Source of the DNA: Paraburkholderia sp. ZP32-5
GTDB lineage: Bacteria; Pseudomonadota; Gammaproteobacteria; Burkholderiales; Burkholderiaceae
DNA length: 64,000 bases
NCBI RefSeq assembly: GCF_021390495.1
Contig: NZ_JAJEJP010000001.1
Span: 2,728,001 to 2,792,000, forward strand
Direction: 5' to 3'
A program made the translations under genes and the position numbers. Below, one piece after another: positions 1 to 10,932 of this stretch; the stretch's first letter is position 1, and every line of letters begins with the position of its first letter. Below the pieces are notes generated by a model that ran no database searches, was not told the DNA's origin, and saw only the letters and a program-made list of their open reading frames with translations.

Positions 1-355
1 TCTCGAAAAGCACGCGGCCACGGACGCGAAACTGCAGGACATGCTCGATGACGTGCTCGAACGCGCCGTCATCGTCGATTCGCGCGAAATCCCCGCCGAC
101 GTCGTCACGATGAATTCGCAGGCGACGCTGGTCGACGAAGCAAGCGGCGAGCAGATGACGTGGACCGTCGTCTATCCTCCCGACGCCGACTTCGCGCACG
201 GCCGGCTGAATGTGTTCTCGCCGGCCGGCCTCGCGCTGCTCGGCGCGAAGCGCGGCGAGCGCATCCGCTTCACGCCGCCGAGCGGCACGCAAAAGGAACT
301 GAAGCTCGCGCGCATCCTGTATCAACCGGAAGCCGCCGACGATTTTTCGCGGTAA
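1..355 (+). CDS. rnk: Nucleoside diphosphate kinase regulator Rnk, 3' part
   Basis: The reading frame is open from base 2 of the window, so the N-terminus lies upstream; about 117 residues are visible. The segment matches the Rnk/GreA-GreB C-terminal domain, an FKBP-like fold: VDEASGEQMTWTVVYPPDAD, then VFSPAGLALLGAKRGERI. Rnk proteins bind RNA polymerase in the secondary channel, as GreA does, and were first described as regulators of nucleoside diphosphate kinase. The visible length fits a family of about 130-140 residues that has lost only a short N-terminal helical part here. Family assignment is confident; whether this copy acts on transcription or on Ndk is not visible from sequence. 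Confidence 0.85.
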   Translation, partial: LEKHAATDAKLQDMLDDVLERAVIVDSREIPADVVTMNSQATLVDEASGEQMTWTVVYPPDADFAHGRLNVFSPAGLALLGAKRGERIRFTPPSGTQKELKLARILYQPEAADDFSR

Positions 356-459
356 GCCGCGCGCCGGGCCTCATCGCCCGGCTTCATACATCACGATCCG
401 ATTCGGCATAGGAAAAAAATAGGACATCGCCGACGGATCGCGAATGGCAATCTGACAGG

Positions 460-489
460 TTGCCAAACGGCCGGCCGCCGGTGTATCGT
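460..489 (+). promoter_or_regulatory. Candidate promoter for thiC riboswitch transcript
   Basis: A TTGCCA box (460-465) is followed after 18 bases by TATCGT (484-489). It would start transcription near 496, just before the riboswitch aptamer. The match is weak, and position relative to the aptamer is the main support. The rest of 356-460 shows nothing recognisable. Confidence 0.35.
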
Positions 490-497
490 GTGCGCTG

Positions 498-2705
<2,208 letters not shown>

Positions 2706-2777
2706 ATGGTTTGTGTGTGGTGCGTGGTATTGATCGGCGCGCCTCGCATGATCCGCCGCGACAGTAGGACAGTAGTG

Positions 2778-2806
2778 AAGCCCGCCTCAATGGCGGGCTT
2801 TTTTTA
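2778..2806 (+). terminator. Rho-independent terminator of thiC
   Basis: Inverted repeat AAGCCCGCC / GGCGGGCTT with a four-base loop, followed by an uninterrupted T run, about 75 bases after the thiC stop. Confidence 0.9.
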
Positions 2807-2996
2807 TCCTCCGCGTAATGCAGGCACGCGATGTGCTGAGCAAAAAAACACAGCAGATAAACATTTGATTACGAAGCCGCCGATTCGCTAACAAGCCCAT
2901 ACAACTCGATACGCGACGCGCGGCTAGCATCGAATGCAGGGAAGGGCAGATGTTCCGCTTCCATGACTACGTCCAACTACACATGGAGTCAGCATC

Positions 2997-3209
2997 ATGA
3001 AAACGATCCGTCAAATCAGCAGACTCACGGCCGTCGCCACGCTCGTCGCAACGCTTGCGGCCTGCGGCGGCATGTCGACACGCGGACGCGATACCGCGAT
3101 CGGCGCGGGCGTCGGCGGCGCCGCGGGCGCGGCGCTCGGCGGCTCCGCACTGTCGACGCTAGGCGGCGCTGCGGTGGGCGGCGTGATCGGCAATCAGGTC
3201 GGCAAATAA
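2997..3209 (+). CDS. Small glycine-zipper lipoprotein (OsmB-like)
   Basis: A 70-residue precursor with a lipoprotein signal ending LVATLAAC, so the lipidated Cys is near residue 23. The mature part is a glycine-zipper hairpin: repeated GAGVGGAAGAALGG and LGGAAVGGVIGNQ with GxxxG spacing. This resembles the OsmB / glycine-zipper 2TM family of small outer-membrane lipoproteins, often stress-induced. GGAG is 9 bases before the ATG. It is monocistronic, flanked by the thiC terminator and a 247-base gap. The family is recognisable from composition and spacing; the precise role in this organism is unknown. Confidence 0.75.
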   Translation: MKTIRQISRLTAVATLVATLAACGGMSTRGRDTAIGAGVGGAAGAALGGSALSTLGGAAVGGVIGNQVGK

Positions 3210-3456
3210 GGTCGACGGCGACGGCGACGCGCGGCGCGACCGCGAATTGGCGCAGACACCTTGGCGATATCGCTACTGGCAGCCCGATATTGACAGCGCG
3301 CGACGGCATGAAGAACCCGGCGCGCGCCCTCGCCCGACGCTTTGCAATGCGCTGAAATACGTCGTTACGGTTTTGCGATAATCTTCGCGCGCCAACAGCG
3401 TAAGCTCATGGAATCAGCGCTGCCGTGGGCAGCGTCGGCCTACCGAGGAGCGCGCC

Positions 3457-3957
3457 ATGAAGCCCCGCGTCGTCAATACCCTTCGCGCGGCAAGCCTGTG
3501 GCTGCCGCCTGTTTTTCCGCGCTCGAACTCGCGCATTTTCATCTCGCGTCATGCAACGCGCGTCATCGCAATGCTCGGCGGCGTTGCAGGTGCGCTCGCG
3601 CTGTCCGGCTGCTATTACCCGGCCGGCTACTATCCGTCCGCCTACTACTCACCGTATTACACGACGGCGCCCGCGACCACCGCCGTGCAAACCGCGCCGG
3701 GCGATCCCTCCGACCCATCGGCACAGCAGCAGCAACTGACACAAGCGCAAGGCGCACCGTCGAACGCGCCACCCACCTATGCGGTTGCGGCGCCCCCGCC
3801 CGCGTATGTCGCGCCCTATCCTGCCTACTATCCGCCGCCTGTCTATCCGTATCCGGCGTACTACGGCTATCCGGCCTACTACGGTCCGTCGGTGTCGGTC
3901 GGCATCGGCTTCGGCGGCTATTGGGGCGGCGGCTGGGGACATCACCACTGGCATTGA
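3457..3957 (+). CDS. Tyr/Pro-rich putative lipoprotein, unknown function
   Basis: A 166-residue protein. An N-terminal basic region of about 35 residues precedes a hydrophobic segment ending ALALSGC, a good lipobox (Cys near residue 52). The region before the signal is long for a lipoprotein, so the true start could be ATG 3550 or 3571 (signal beginning MQRAS-frame excluded, MLGG in frame). However, GAGGAG lies 8 bases before 3457 and supports the longer form. The mature part is low complexity: Tyr-Pro-Ala repeats (YYPAGYYPSAYY, YPAYYPPPVYPYPAYYGYPAYYG), a Gln-rich linker, and a Gly-rich tail ending in HHHWH. No enzyme domain is visible. It is probably an outer-membrane-anchored surface protein; function unknown. 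Confidence 0.6.
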   Translation: MKPRVVNTLRAASLWLPPVFPRSNSRIFISRHATRVIAMLGGVAGALALSGCYYPAGYYPSAYYSPYYTTAPATTAVQTAPGDPSDPSAQQQQLTQAQGAPSNAPPTYAVAAPPPAYVAPYPAYYPPPVYPYPAYYGYPAYYGPSVSVGIGFGGYWGGGWGHHHWH

Positions 3958-4180
3958 ATCGCACCGCATCACACGCGCGTCACCCTTCTACGGCGGCCCG
4001 TAGTTTCCCGGCTTGACGCGCCCGCATTCCGCTCTATCCTTTTGGGAGCCACATGCAGCACCCGCTTAACAGGCGGCGTCCGCTCCGTTGAGGTCCCGGC
4101 GCGTCTCCGCCCTGCCACAGCGACGCGCCCGTCATGCGCAGTCCCTCCGCGTCGATCCGAACAACAACGAAGGAGACGTG

Positions 4181-5779
4181 ATGTTCCATCAACTACTCAC
4201 TCCGGTCGGCAACTCCCTATTCCCCTCATTTCTGGTCGCGGCACTGCCGATTCTCACGGTGCTCGCGCTGCTCGGCTGGGCTCGCCGGCCGGCCTGGCAG
4301 GCATCGCTCGCAGGGCTCGTCGTCGGTCTGATCATCGCGATTGCCGTCTGGCAGTTTCCGGTCGGGCTCGCGTTCAACTCGGTCGCGGCCGGCGCGGTGT
4401 TCGCGTGCTGGCCGGTCATGTGGATCGTGTTCACCGCGATCCTGCTGTACAACATCGCGCAACGCTCGGGGCGTTTCGCGGCCTTTCGTCTGTGGATGAT
4501 CGATAACCTGCCGAACGACCGGCGCATCGTGCTGGTCGTGGTCGGCTTTTCTTTCGGTGCACTGCTCGAAGGGATTTCGGGCTTCGGCACGCCGGTCGCG
4601 ATCACCAGTTCGCTGCTGATCATGCTCGGCTTCCCGACGCTCGAGGCGCTGACCTTCACGCTGATCTTCAACACCGCGCCAGTCGCATTCGGCGCGCTCG
4701 GCGTGCCGATCACCGTGCTCGGCGCGGTCACGCACCTGCCCTCCGACACCCTCGCGAAAATGGTCGGTCGGCAATTGCCGTTCTTCGCGGTGCTGCTGCC
4801 CTTCTACGTGATCGGCGTGTACGCGGGCTTTCGCAACATGCTGCGGGTCTGGCCGGTGCTGCTGGTGTCGGGCGTGAGCTTCGCGCTGACGCAGTTCGTC
4901 GTGTCGAACTACGTGAACTACAGCCTGACCGACGTGCTGTCTTCGCTGGTTTCGCTGATCCTCACCGTCGCGTTCCTGAAAGTGTGGAAGCCTGCCGTCG
5001 ATCCGAAGTTCGCGGTCAACGTCGATCGCATCGGCGAAGTACGCGGCAAGATTGGCGGTGCGCAGGGCTGGTACCCGTGGATCATCGTGTCGGTCGTCGT
5101 GATCATCTGGACGGTCGCGAAAATTTTCACGATCGGCGACGTGAAGATCCTCTGGCCGGGTCTCGACAAGGCCGTGTTCATCACGCTGTACAACACGCCG
5201 TATGGCGCGATCTGGGACTTCCAGCCGCTCGCGACCGGCACCGCGATTCTGGTCGCCGCGATCATCACCGCGTTGATCGTGCGGCTGTCGTTCGCCGATT
5301 TCGGCAAGGCAATCTCCGACACGTGGGTGCAGACGCGTATCGCGATTCTGACCGTCGCGACGATCGTCGGCCTCGCCTATCTGATGAACTACTCGGGGCT
5401 CACCTATACGCTCGGTCTCGGCGTCGCGTCGGTCGGGCCGGTCTTCCCGCTGGTGTCGGCGTTCCTCGGCTGGGTCGCGGTGTTCCTGTCCGGCAGCGAT
5501 ACGTCGGGCAACGCGCTGTTCGGCAACCTGCAGGTGGTGGCGGCCAATCAGCTGAATCTGAACCCGGTGCTGATGGCGGCGACGAACTCGTCGGGCGGCG
5601 TGATGGGCAAGATGATCTCGCCGCAGAACATTTCGACCGGCGTCGCGACCACCGAGTTGAAGGGCAAGGAAGGCGTGGTGTTCGCGAAAACCTTCAAGCA
5701 CTCGATCCTGCTGACGGTGCTGCTCGGCCTGCTCGTGTGGGCGCAGCAGAATTTCCTGCAGTGGATGATTCCGCATTGA
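4181..5779 (+). CDS. lldP: L-lactate permease
   Basis: A 532-residue inner-membrane transporter of the LctP family, which imports L-lactate (often also glycolate) with protons. The usual family length is about 530-560. The conserved cores are visible: FGALLEGISGFGTPVAI near residue 125, and the C-terminal SGSDTSGNALFGNLQ and TNSSGGVMGKMISPQNI. Many hydrophobic helices run throughout. The start at 4181 is fixed by AAGGAGA 5 bases upstream; the longer in-frame start at 4088 adds a charged, non-membrane leader. No lactate dehydrogenase or lldR regulator is adjacent, so substrate preference is inferred from family only. Confidence 0.92.
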   Translation: MFHQLLTPVGNSLFPSFLVAALPILTVLALLGWARRPAWQASLAGLVVGLIIAIAVWQFPVGLAFNSVAAGAVFACWPVMWIVFTAILLYNIAQRSGRFAAFRLWMIDNLPNDRRIVLVVVGFSFGALLEGISGFGTPVAITSSLLIMLGFPTLEALTFTLIFNTAPVAFGALGVPITVLGAVTHLPSDTLAKMVGRQLPFFAVLLPFYVIGVYAGFRNMLRVWPVLLVSGVSFALTQFVVSNYVNYSLTDVLSSLVSLILTVAFLKVWKPAVDPKFAVNVDRIGEVRGKIGGAQGWYPWIIVSVVVIIWTVAKIFTIGDVKILWPGLDKAVFITLYNTPYGAIWDFQPLATGTAILVAAIITALIVRLSFADFGKAISDTWVQTRIAILTVATIVGLAYLMNYSGLTYTLGLGVASVGPVFPLVSAFLGWVAVFLSGSDTSGNALFGNLQVVAANQLNLNPVLMAATNSSGGVMGKMISPQNISTGVATTELKGKEGVVFAKTFKHSILLTVLLGLLVWAQQNFLQWMIPH

Positions 5780-5953
5780 TGCGAGGGTGGTTGGGGGCCG
5801 CGGCCCCCAGCGTTGCCCGCAATTCGATATCTGCGCAAAACAGCGAACGCGTTTGACGTGTTTCGCTTGCTTCGCGTGTCTCGCGTGTTTCACGCGCCCG
5901 CCCGCTCATAGCAGGCGCGCGGTTTAAAACCCCACCTCGCCTTATCGCAATTT

Positions 5954-5973
5954 TTCTCACATAAACGTGAGAA
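5954..5973. promoter_or_regulatory. Perfect inverted repeat in the 5780-6143 intergenic gap
   Basis: TTCTCAC-ATAAAC-GTGAGAA, 7-base arms in an A/T-rich island. No T run follows on either strand that would make it a clear terminator. It could be an operator for the downstream exporter gene. Apart from this and a GC palindrome at 5792-5809, the 364-base gap between lldP and the exporter shows nothing I recognise. Confidence 0.4.
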
Positions 5974-6143
5974 TTGTTCGTTTTGCGCGTCCCCCGGCAG
6001 CGCTTACGATCGACACCACCGGACGCCGCCGTCCTCTCCGTCTCCCGGTTCTTGCCGTTTCATTCCACAGTGAAACGTTTCGCGCGACCGCGCTGCTACG
6101 ATGAGATGGCGTCTCGACTCAACCGCGCGCGACGCTCCCTCCG

Positions 6144-7073
6144 ATGAATGCCAAAAACCTGCTGCAACTGCTGATTCTCGCCGCCCTATGGGGTGCGTCG
6201 TTCCTGTTTATCCGCGTCGGCGTGACCGACTTCGGCGTCGCGCCGTTGATGGCGCTGCGCGTCGGCATCGGCGCGATTTTCCTCGCGATCGTGCTGGTCG
6301 CGCGACGGCCGCTGCGGCAATCGGCCAGCGTGCTGCGCACGCGCGCATTGCCGCTGCTGATGGTCGGCATCCTGAATTCGGCGGCGCCGTTCTGTCTGTT
6401 CGCGTATGCGGAGTTGACGCTGCCGGCGGGCGTGACCTCTGTGATCAATGCGAGCGCGCCGCTGTGGGGCGCGCTGGTCGGCTTCCTGTGGCTGCGCGAC
6501 CGGCTGAGCGCGCTGCGCACGCTCGGGCTGGCGGTCGGTTTTCTCGGTGTGCTGATGCTCGTGTGGGATCAGATCGTGACGCCGGACGGTTCGTCCGCGG
6601 CACCGCTGACCATCGGGCTCGCGGCGGCGGCCGCGCTCGGCGCGACGCTGCTGTACGGGATCGCGGCCAACTACACGAAGCGCTATCTGACCGGCGTCGA
6701 TGCGCTGACCGTCGCGGCCGGCACGATGATCGGCGCGACGATCGTGCTGCTGCCGCTCGCGGTGATCTACTGGCCCGCCGCGCCGATCTCGGCGCGCGCG
6801 TGGGGCGCGGTGATCGCGCTGGGCGTGTTCTGTACCGGCGTCGCGTACATGCTGTTCTTCCACCTGATCGCGGTTGCCGGGCCGGCGCGCGCGATTGCCG
6901 TCACGTTCGTGATTCCGATTTTCGGCATTCTGTGGGGCGCGCTGTTTCTCGGCGAATCGGTCTCGCCGGGGATGCTCGAAGGTTGCGCGGTGATTCTGGT
7001 GGGGACGGCGCTCGCGACCGGGGTCATCAAGCGTTTGCCGTGGGTGGGCACGCGGCGGCGGGCGGATACCTGA
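6144..7073 (+). CDS. EamA/DMT-family inner-membrane transporter
   Basis: A 309-residue protein made of two tandem EamA repeats with about ten hydrophobic helices. The first repeat begins LLILAALWGASFLFIRVGV, a typical drug/metabolite-transporter opening. The second carries FCTGVAYMLFFHLIAVAGPARAI, then TFVIPIFGILWGALFLGESV, the conserved helix near the end of the fold. Members export amino acids, nucleosides or other metabolites; the substrate cannot be read from sequence. It is monocistronic; the next gene is convergent. The start follows CTCCG only, so the ribosome site is weak, but the first helix fits immediately after residue 6. Confidence 0.85.
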   Translation: MNAKNLLQLLILAALWGASFLFIRVGVTDFGVAPLMALRVGIGAIFLAIVLVARRPLRQSASVLRTRALPLLMVGILNSAAPFCLFAYAELTLPAGVTSVINASAPLWGALVGFLWLRDRLSALRTLGLAVGFLGVLMLVWDQIVTPDGSSAAPLTIGLAAAAALGATLLYGIAANYTKRYLTGVDALTVAAGTMIGATIVLLPLAVIYWPAAPISARAWGAVIALGVFCTGVAYMLFFHLIAVAGPARAIAVTFVIPIFGILWGALFLGESVSPGMLEGCAVILVGTALATGVIKRLPWVGTRRRADT

Positions 7074-7254
7074 GCCTGAGCGGCGACAAGGCGATCGAGC
7101 GGGATCGCTGTACAGCGTAAGTCGCCAGACTGAGGTTCGCACGCGCCGTCACGCGTCCGTCGTTGTTGGTCTTCACGCTGCCGACGCAATCCATACCCGG
7201 TCTAAGCGCAGATCATGCGCCGGATCCGCAGCACGACTCGACGCTGCAACGGCA

Positions 7255-7289
7255 CACAAAAAAACGCCCGGGGTTCACCCGGGCGTTTC
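7255..7289 (-). terminator. Rho-independent terminator of bamC
   Basis: AAACGCCCGGG (7262-7272) pairs with CCCGGGCGTTT (7278-7288). Read on the minus strand it is followed by a T run. It lies 40 bases after the bamC stop. The rest of 7074-7328 is empty. Confidence 0.88.
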
Positions 7290-7328
7290 TCGTTCAGCGA
7301 CAGCGGCGTTGCAAGGCAACGCCTCGCT

Positions 7329-8558
7329 TCAATGCAACTGGTCGACCACCAGACTCATGATCTGCTTGGCCTGCGGGCTCTCATCGATTTGCCCCTTGTC
7401 GTCGACGACGGCCACGCGCGTCTGGTTAGGCGTCACCGCGCGCACGTTCACGCGATATTCCTTGGCGATCTTTTCCTTCTTGCCGTGGAAGACCTGGCTC
7501 CAGAAGCCCTGCTCAGCCGACGACATATCCTTCGGATCGACGTAGCGCACGAAGTACAGGCCACGGCTCGCGTCACGGTCGTTGACGGTGAAGTTGCTGC
7601 GGTCGAGCGCGAGGCCCACGCGCAGCCAGGCACGGTCATACGGTTCGCCGAGCGTGAGTTCCGTCGACGAGAACTGCGCCGGCGTGCCCGACGTATCCGA
7701 ATCCGGCATCTGCGGCTGGGCCGCGAGCGCAACGTTTTGCGCGGCCGTGGCTGCCGCCGCCGACTTCGCACCGGCCGTCGCCGCGTTCGGCGCGACCTGC
7801 GCGCCAGCCGGCGACAGTTCGGCGTTCTGCGTGCCACCCGCGGTGCGCGAATCGGCCAGCGCGAGCGAGGCCATCAGACGCTTCAGATATTCCTGCTCGA
7901 GCGCCGGATCGTTCGGCTTCGGCTCCCACTGGCTCGAATCGTTGTTCGTGCCGGTGATCGCCTCGCGCATGCCCTTCTGGCTGACGAACACGTAGGTGCC
8001 GCCGTTCGGCGCCGCCTCCAGACGGGTGCGGAACTTGTTGCGCTCCGAGGCCACGTAGCTGTTGCCCATTGCCTTCGACAGCGTGCTGCGGATAAAGCCG
8101 TCGTTGATCTGCGCGTGGGTTTCGTTCCAGTCGGTTTCCATCACGCCCTTGTCGCGCTGGTCGACGACGAGCAGGAAGCCCTGCTCCTGCCAGAAGCGGC
8201 GGATTTGCGCCCAGGCCTGATCGGGGGTTTTGTTGTCGATCACGAGCCAGCTTTCGGTGCCGTCGCGCTGGATATGCATGTCCTGAACCGGCGGCACGAC
8301 CACCACCGAATTACCCGTAGGCGCCTGCGCCTGCACCTGCTTCAACGTGGACAGCGAGGTTTCGCCGCCCTGCGGCGGCAGCGAACGCTGATCGGCCGTC
8401 TCGTCGATCATGTTCGGCGGTACAGCAAGCGAGACCTGCTTCGAACGGGAGTCGCTCTTGTAGTCGATTTTGGTCGGCGACGAGGTGCCGCAGCCGGCGA
8501 CCAGCCCGCCCGCCATCAGCATTACTGCAAACCGCTTGGTAAGACGAAGATCAGTCAT
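7329..8558 (-). CDS. bamC: Outer-membrane assembly lipoprotein BamC
   Basis: A 409-residue lipoprotein; signal ends LMAGGLVAGC with the lipidated Cys at residue 23. BamC is an accessory lipoprotein of the BAM complex that folds beta-barrel proteins into the outer membrane. The N-terminal unstructured lasso (SLAVPPNMIDETADQRSLPP) and two helix-grip domains separated by an Ala-rich linker (around residues 250-290) are visible. The linker is longer than in enterobacterial BamC (344 residues), explaining the extra length. Here bamC is transcribed alone from its own promoter and ends at its own terminator; dapA, its partner in enterobacteria, is not adjacent. Confidence 0.9.
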   Translation of the reverse strand: MTDLRLTKRFAVMLMAGGLVAGCGTSSPTKIDYKSDSRSKQVSLAVPPNMIDETADQRSLPPQGGETSLSTLKQVQAQAPTGNSVVVVPPVQDMHIQRDGTESWLVIDNKTPDQAWAQIRRFWQEQGFLLVVDQRDKGVMETDWNETHAQINDGFIRSTLSKAMGNSYVASERNKFRTRLEAAPNGGTYVFVSQKGMREAITGTNNDSSQWEPKPNDPALEQEYLKRLMASLALADSRTAGGTQNAELSPAGAQVAPNAATAGAKSAAAATAAQNVALAAQPQMPDSDTSGTPAQFSSTELTLGEPYDRAWLRVGLALDRSNFTVNDRDASRGLYFVRYVDPKDMSSAEQGFWSQVFHGKKEKIAKEYRVNVRAVTPNQTRVAVVDDKGQIDESPQAKQIMSLVVDQLH

Positions 8559-8611
8559 GTTCGGAGAATCCTTCCGCTACGCCACGGCAAGTTTCCGTGG
8601 ATCAACCCAAC

Positions 8612-8641
8612 ATTTTACCGGTCCCGGCGAAGCCTGTGCAA
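8612..8641 (-). promoter_or_regulatory. Candidate bamC promoter
   Basis: On the minus strand TTGCAC (8641-8636) and TAAAAT (8617-8612) are separated by 18 bases, 54 bases before the bamC ATG. The 5' UTR also contains CCACGG-N7-CCGTGG (8582-8600). In the remaining 8642-9026 there is AT-rich sequence around 8805-8820 and 8970-8998 but no motif I can name. Confidence 0.55.
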
Positions 8642-9026
8642 AAACTGGGGTTTGCCCGCGCATCGGCGGCGCGCTATGTCCATCCATACCCATCGACGGA
8701 CGCGATATGTGCATGGCCGCCGGCTACCGTCAATTGCACCGTTTGCGCCCGACAATGGTAGGGAAAAAAGTACCCTGATCCTGCTCCCGCCCTATCTCTT
8801 TATAAGGTAAATTTCACAGTCGATAGCGTTTTCCGGCGGACCCCGGGATCGTGCCGATACCTGCGGAAGAGGCCTGTTTTCAAAGGACTTTCGGCGCGCA
8901 TACGGCCGTGTTTCACGATTGCTCGAGAGCCACGCGCGACATGAATCGGATGCGATAGAAAAACCGGGGTTACGTTAATCCACTTATCTCAATAAAAACC
9001 CGGATGCCCAGCGAGGCAGACCACCT

Positions 9027-9485
9027 ATGTCCAGATTCCGTTTTTGCCGGTCGGTGATCGCATCCGCGATCGCTGTTGCCATGTGCTGCGCCAGTGTCGG
9101 CGTGCATGCCGAACTGGGCGGCGTGATGCCCCAGACCGGCTCCGGCGCGAGCGCGCCGCGCACGGTGCTCAACGGCGCATTGCGCATGCGCACGTGGATC
9201 GACGCCGGCAACACGACCATCAACGAGTACGCGACGAGCACCGGCCAGATCATCGCCTACACGTGGCAAGGCCCGACGATGCCCGACCTGCACGCACTGC
9301 TCGGCAAATACGCTGATTCGTACAAAGCCGGCGCCGCCGCCGCGGCCAACGGCGACCTGCATTCGTCGCGGATCGCGCGCTCCGATGTGATCGTCGAATC
9401 CGGCGGCCCGATGCGCGGCTATGTCGGGCGCGCGTGGCTGCCCGCGGCGTTGCCGCCCGGCGTCACGTCCGACGATCTGCAGTAA
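9027..9485 (+). CDS. DUF2844 family exported protein
   Basis: A 152-residue protein with a Sec-type signal peptide (hydrophobic segment around residues 10-28, cleavage after VHA). The mature part begins ELGGVMPQTG and includes INEYATSTGQIIAYTWQGP and GKYADSYKAG, features of the DUF2844 family found mainly in Burkholderiales. The biochemical role is unknown. It is followed 88 bases downstream, same strand, by a DUF3443 gene; this pairing suggests a joint envelope function. The end of the protein (SGGPMRGYVGRAWLPAALP) is a conserved-looking C-terminal strand. No catalytic motif is visible. Confidence 0.8.
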   Translation: MSRFRFCRSVIASAIAVAMCCASVGVHAELGGVMPQTGSGASAPRTVLNGALRMRTWIDAGNTTINEYATSTGQIIAYTWQGPTMPDLHALLGKYADSYKAGAAAAANGDLHSSRIARSDVIVESGGPMRGYVGRAWLPAALPPGVTSDDLQ

Positions 9486-9573
9486 CGCGTCGCTCAGTCG
9501 CCGCTCAGTCGCCCTTCATTTGCCATTCAGTCGCCTCTGTCGCCCTTCAAGCTCTCGCCGACGACCGCCCGCC

Positions 9574-10863
9574 ATGACATTCGCCTTCCGTCTCCCCACT
9601 CTGCTCCTTTTCGTCTGCGCGGTCCTTGCCGGCTGCGGCGGCGGAGGCGGCAGTTCATCGAACGCGTCCGGACCCGGCTCGACGCCGTCGACGCCATCGA
9701 CCAGCACGCCATCCACCAGCACGCCGACGCCGGCCACGAGCGGCTCGCCCGCGCCCGACACGACGCAGAGTCTCAACGTGCCGCAGTCTAACGTGCCGAA
9801 CGTGCAGCCGGTCACGGTCGGCGTGTCGCCCGGCATGACCCGCAACATGCTGACGACGAGCGTCATCGTCTGCGTGGCCGGCACGAGCAACTGCGCAACC
9901 ATCGACGACATCCAGGTCGACACCGGTTCGAATGGCTTGCGTATTCTTGCGTCCGCGCTGCCGTCGAGTCTCGCGCTGCCGTCGGTGGCTTCCGGCAGCG
10001 GCGTGTCGGGCGAATGCGCGGTGTTCGGCAGCGGCTACGCGTGGGGCTCGGTGCGTACCGCGGACGTGCGCATGGCCGGCCAGCTCGCGTCATCGATTCC
10101 GGTGCAGGTAATCGCCGATCCGGCGTTGCCGGCCGCGCCCACCGAGTGCGCGAACTCTGGTCCGGCGATGCTGAGTGTCGCAAGCCTGCACGCGAACGGC
10201 ATTCTCGGCGTCGGACTGTTCCCGGTCGATTGCGGCACGGGCTGTGCCAACGCCGCGTTGCCGCGCTGGTATTACAGCTGCACCGCGAGTAGCTGCACGG
10301 CGAGCACGCAACCGCTCGCGCACCAGTTGACCAATCCGGTCAGCAGCTTCGCGCTCGACAATAACGGCGTCGTGATCGACCTGCCGACCGTCGCCGATAC
10401 CGGCGCGGCCAGCGTGTCGGGCTCGCTGATCTTCGGCATCGGCACCCAGGCGGACAACACGCTCGCAGGCGCGAGCGTGCTCAGGGCAAGTCCGTCGACC
10501 GGCTACGTGACGACCGCGTCCGCCGGACAGACGTACACGGTGAGCTATCTCGACAGCGGCTCGAACGGGCTGTTCTTCCACTCGTCGCAGTTCCCGCTCT
10601 GCGGCGTCTGGTATTGCCCGACCTCGACGCAAACCGCGAGCGCGTCGATCACCGGCACCGACGGCGTATCGAGCAGCGTGTCGTTCGATGTCGCCAATTC
10701 GAGCACGCTGTTCGCGACATCGAACAACGCGTTCGACAACCTCGCTGGCAACGCGAGTCAGGGCTTCGGTTGGGGCTTGCCGTTCTTTTACGGCAAACGC
10801 GTTTTTACGGCGATTGCGGAGCGCAATACGTCGGCGGGACAGGGCCCGTTTTACGCGTTCTAG
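9574..10863 (+). CDS. DUF3443 lipoprotein with paired pepsin-like Asp motifs
   Basis: A 429-residue lipoprotein; signal ends VLAGCGGGGG with lipidated Cys near residue 17, followed by a Ser/Thr/Pro linker to about residue 70. The folded domain has VDTGSNGLRILAS (Asp116) and a second copy, LDSGSNGLFF (Asp327), 211 residues apart, plus VADTGAASVSGSL (Asp275). Two D(T/S)GS motifs followed by a hydrophobic residue are the signature of bilobed pepsin-type aspartic proteases, so a protease-like fold is possible. Several Cys pairs fit a periplasmic location. The start at 9574 gives a proper lipoprotein signal; the frame upstream overlaps the DUF2844 gene. Family membership is confident; protease activity is inference. 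Confidence 0.75.
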   Translation: MTFAFRLPTLLLFVCAVLAGCGGGGGSSSNASGPGSTPSTPSTSTPSTSTPTPATSGSPAPDTTQSLNVPQSNVPNVQPVTVGVSPGMTRNMLTTSVIVCVAGTSNCATIDDIQVDTGSNGLRILASALPSSLALPSVASGSGVSGECAVFGSGYAWGSVRTADVRMAGQLASSIPVQVIADPALPAAPTECANSGPAMLSVASLHANGILGVGLFPVDCGTGCANAALPRWYYSCTASSCTASTQPLAHQLTNPVSSFALDNNGVVIDLPTVADTGAASVSGSLIFGIGTQADNTLAGASVLRASPSTGYVTTASAGQTYTVSYLDSGSNGLFFHSSQFPLCGVWYCPTSTQTASASITGTDGVSSSVSFDVANSSTLFATSNNAFDNLAGNASQGFGWGLPFFYGKRVFTAIAERNTSAGQGPFYAF

Positions 10864-10932
10864 GGGGAGTTCCGGCTGCTTGAGATTTGCATGGCCGCGC
10901 GTCACGGGTACGCACGAGCCGGCGGGCTGAAC

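Noticed and set aside
5792..5809. 18-base GC palindrome TGGGGGCCG/CGGCCCCCA after lldP
   Set aside because: No T run on either side, so I do not call it an intrinsic terminator; it may be a chance GC palindrome.
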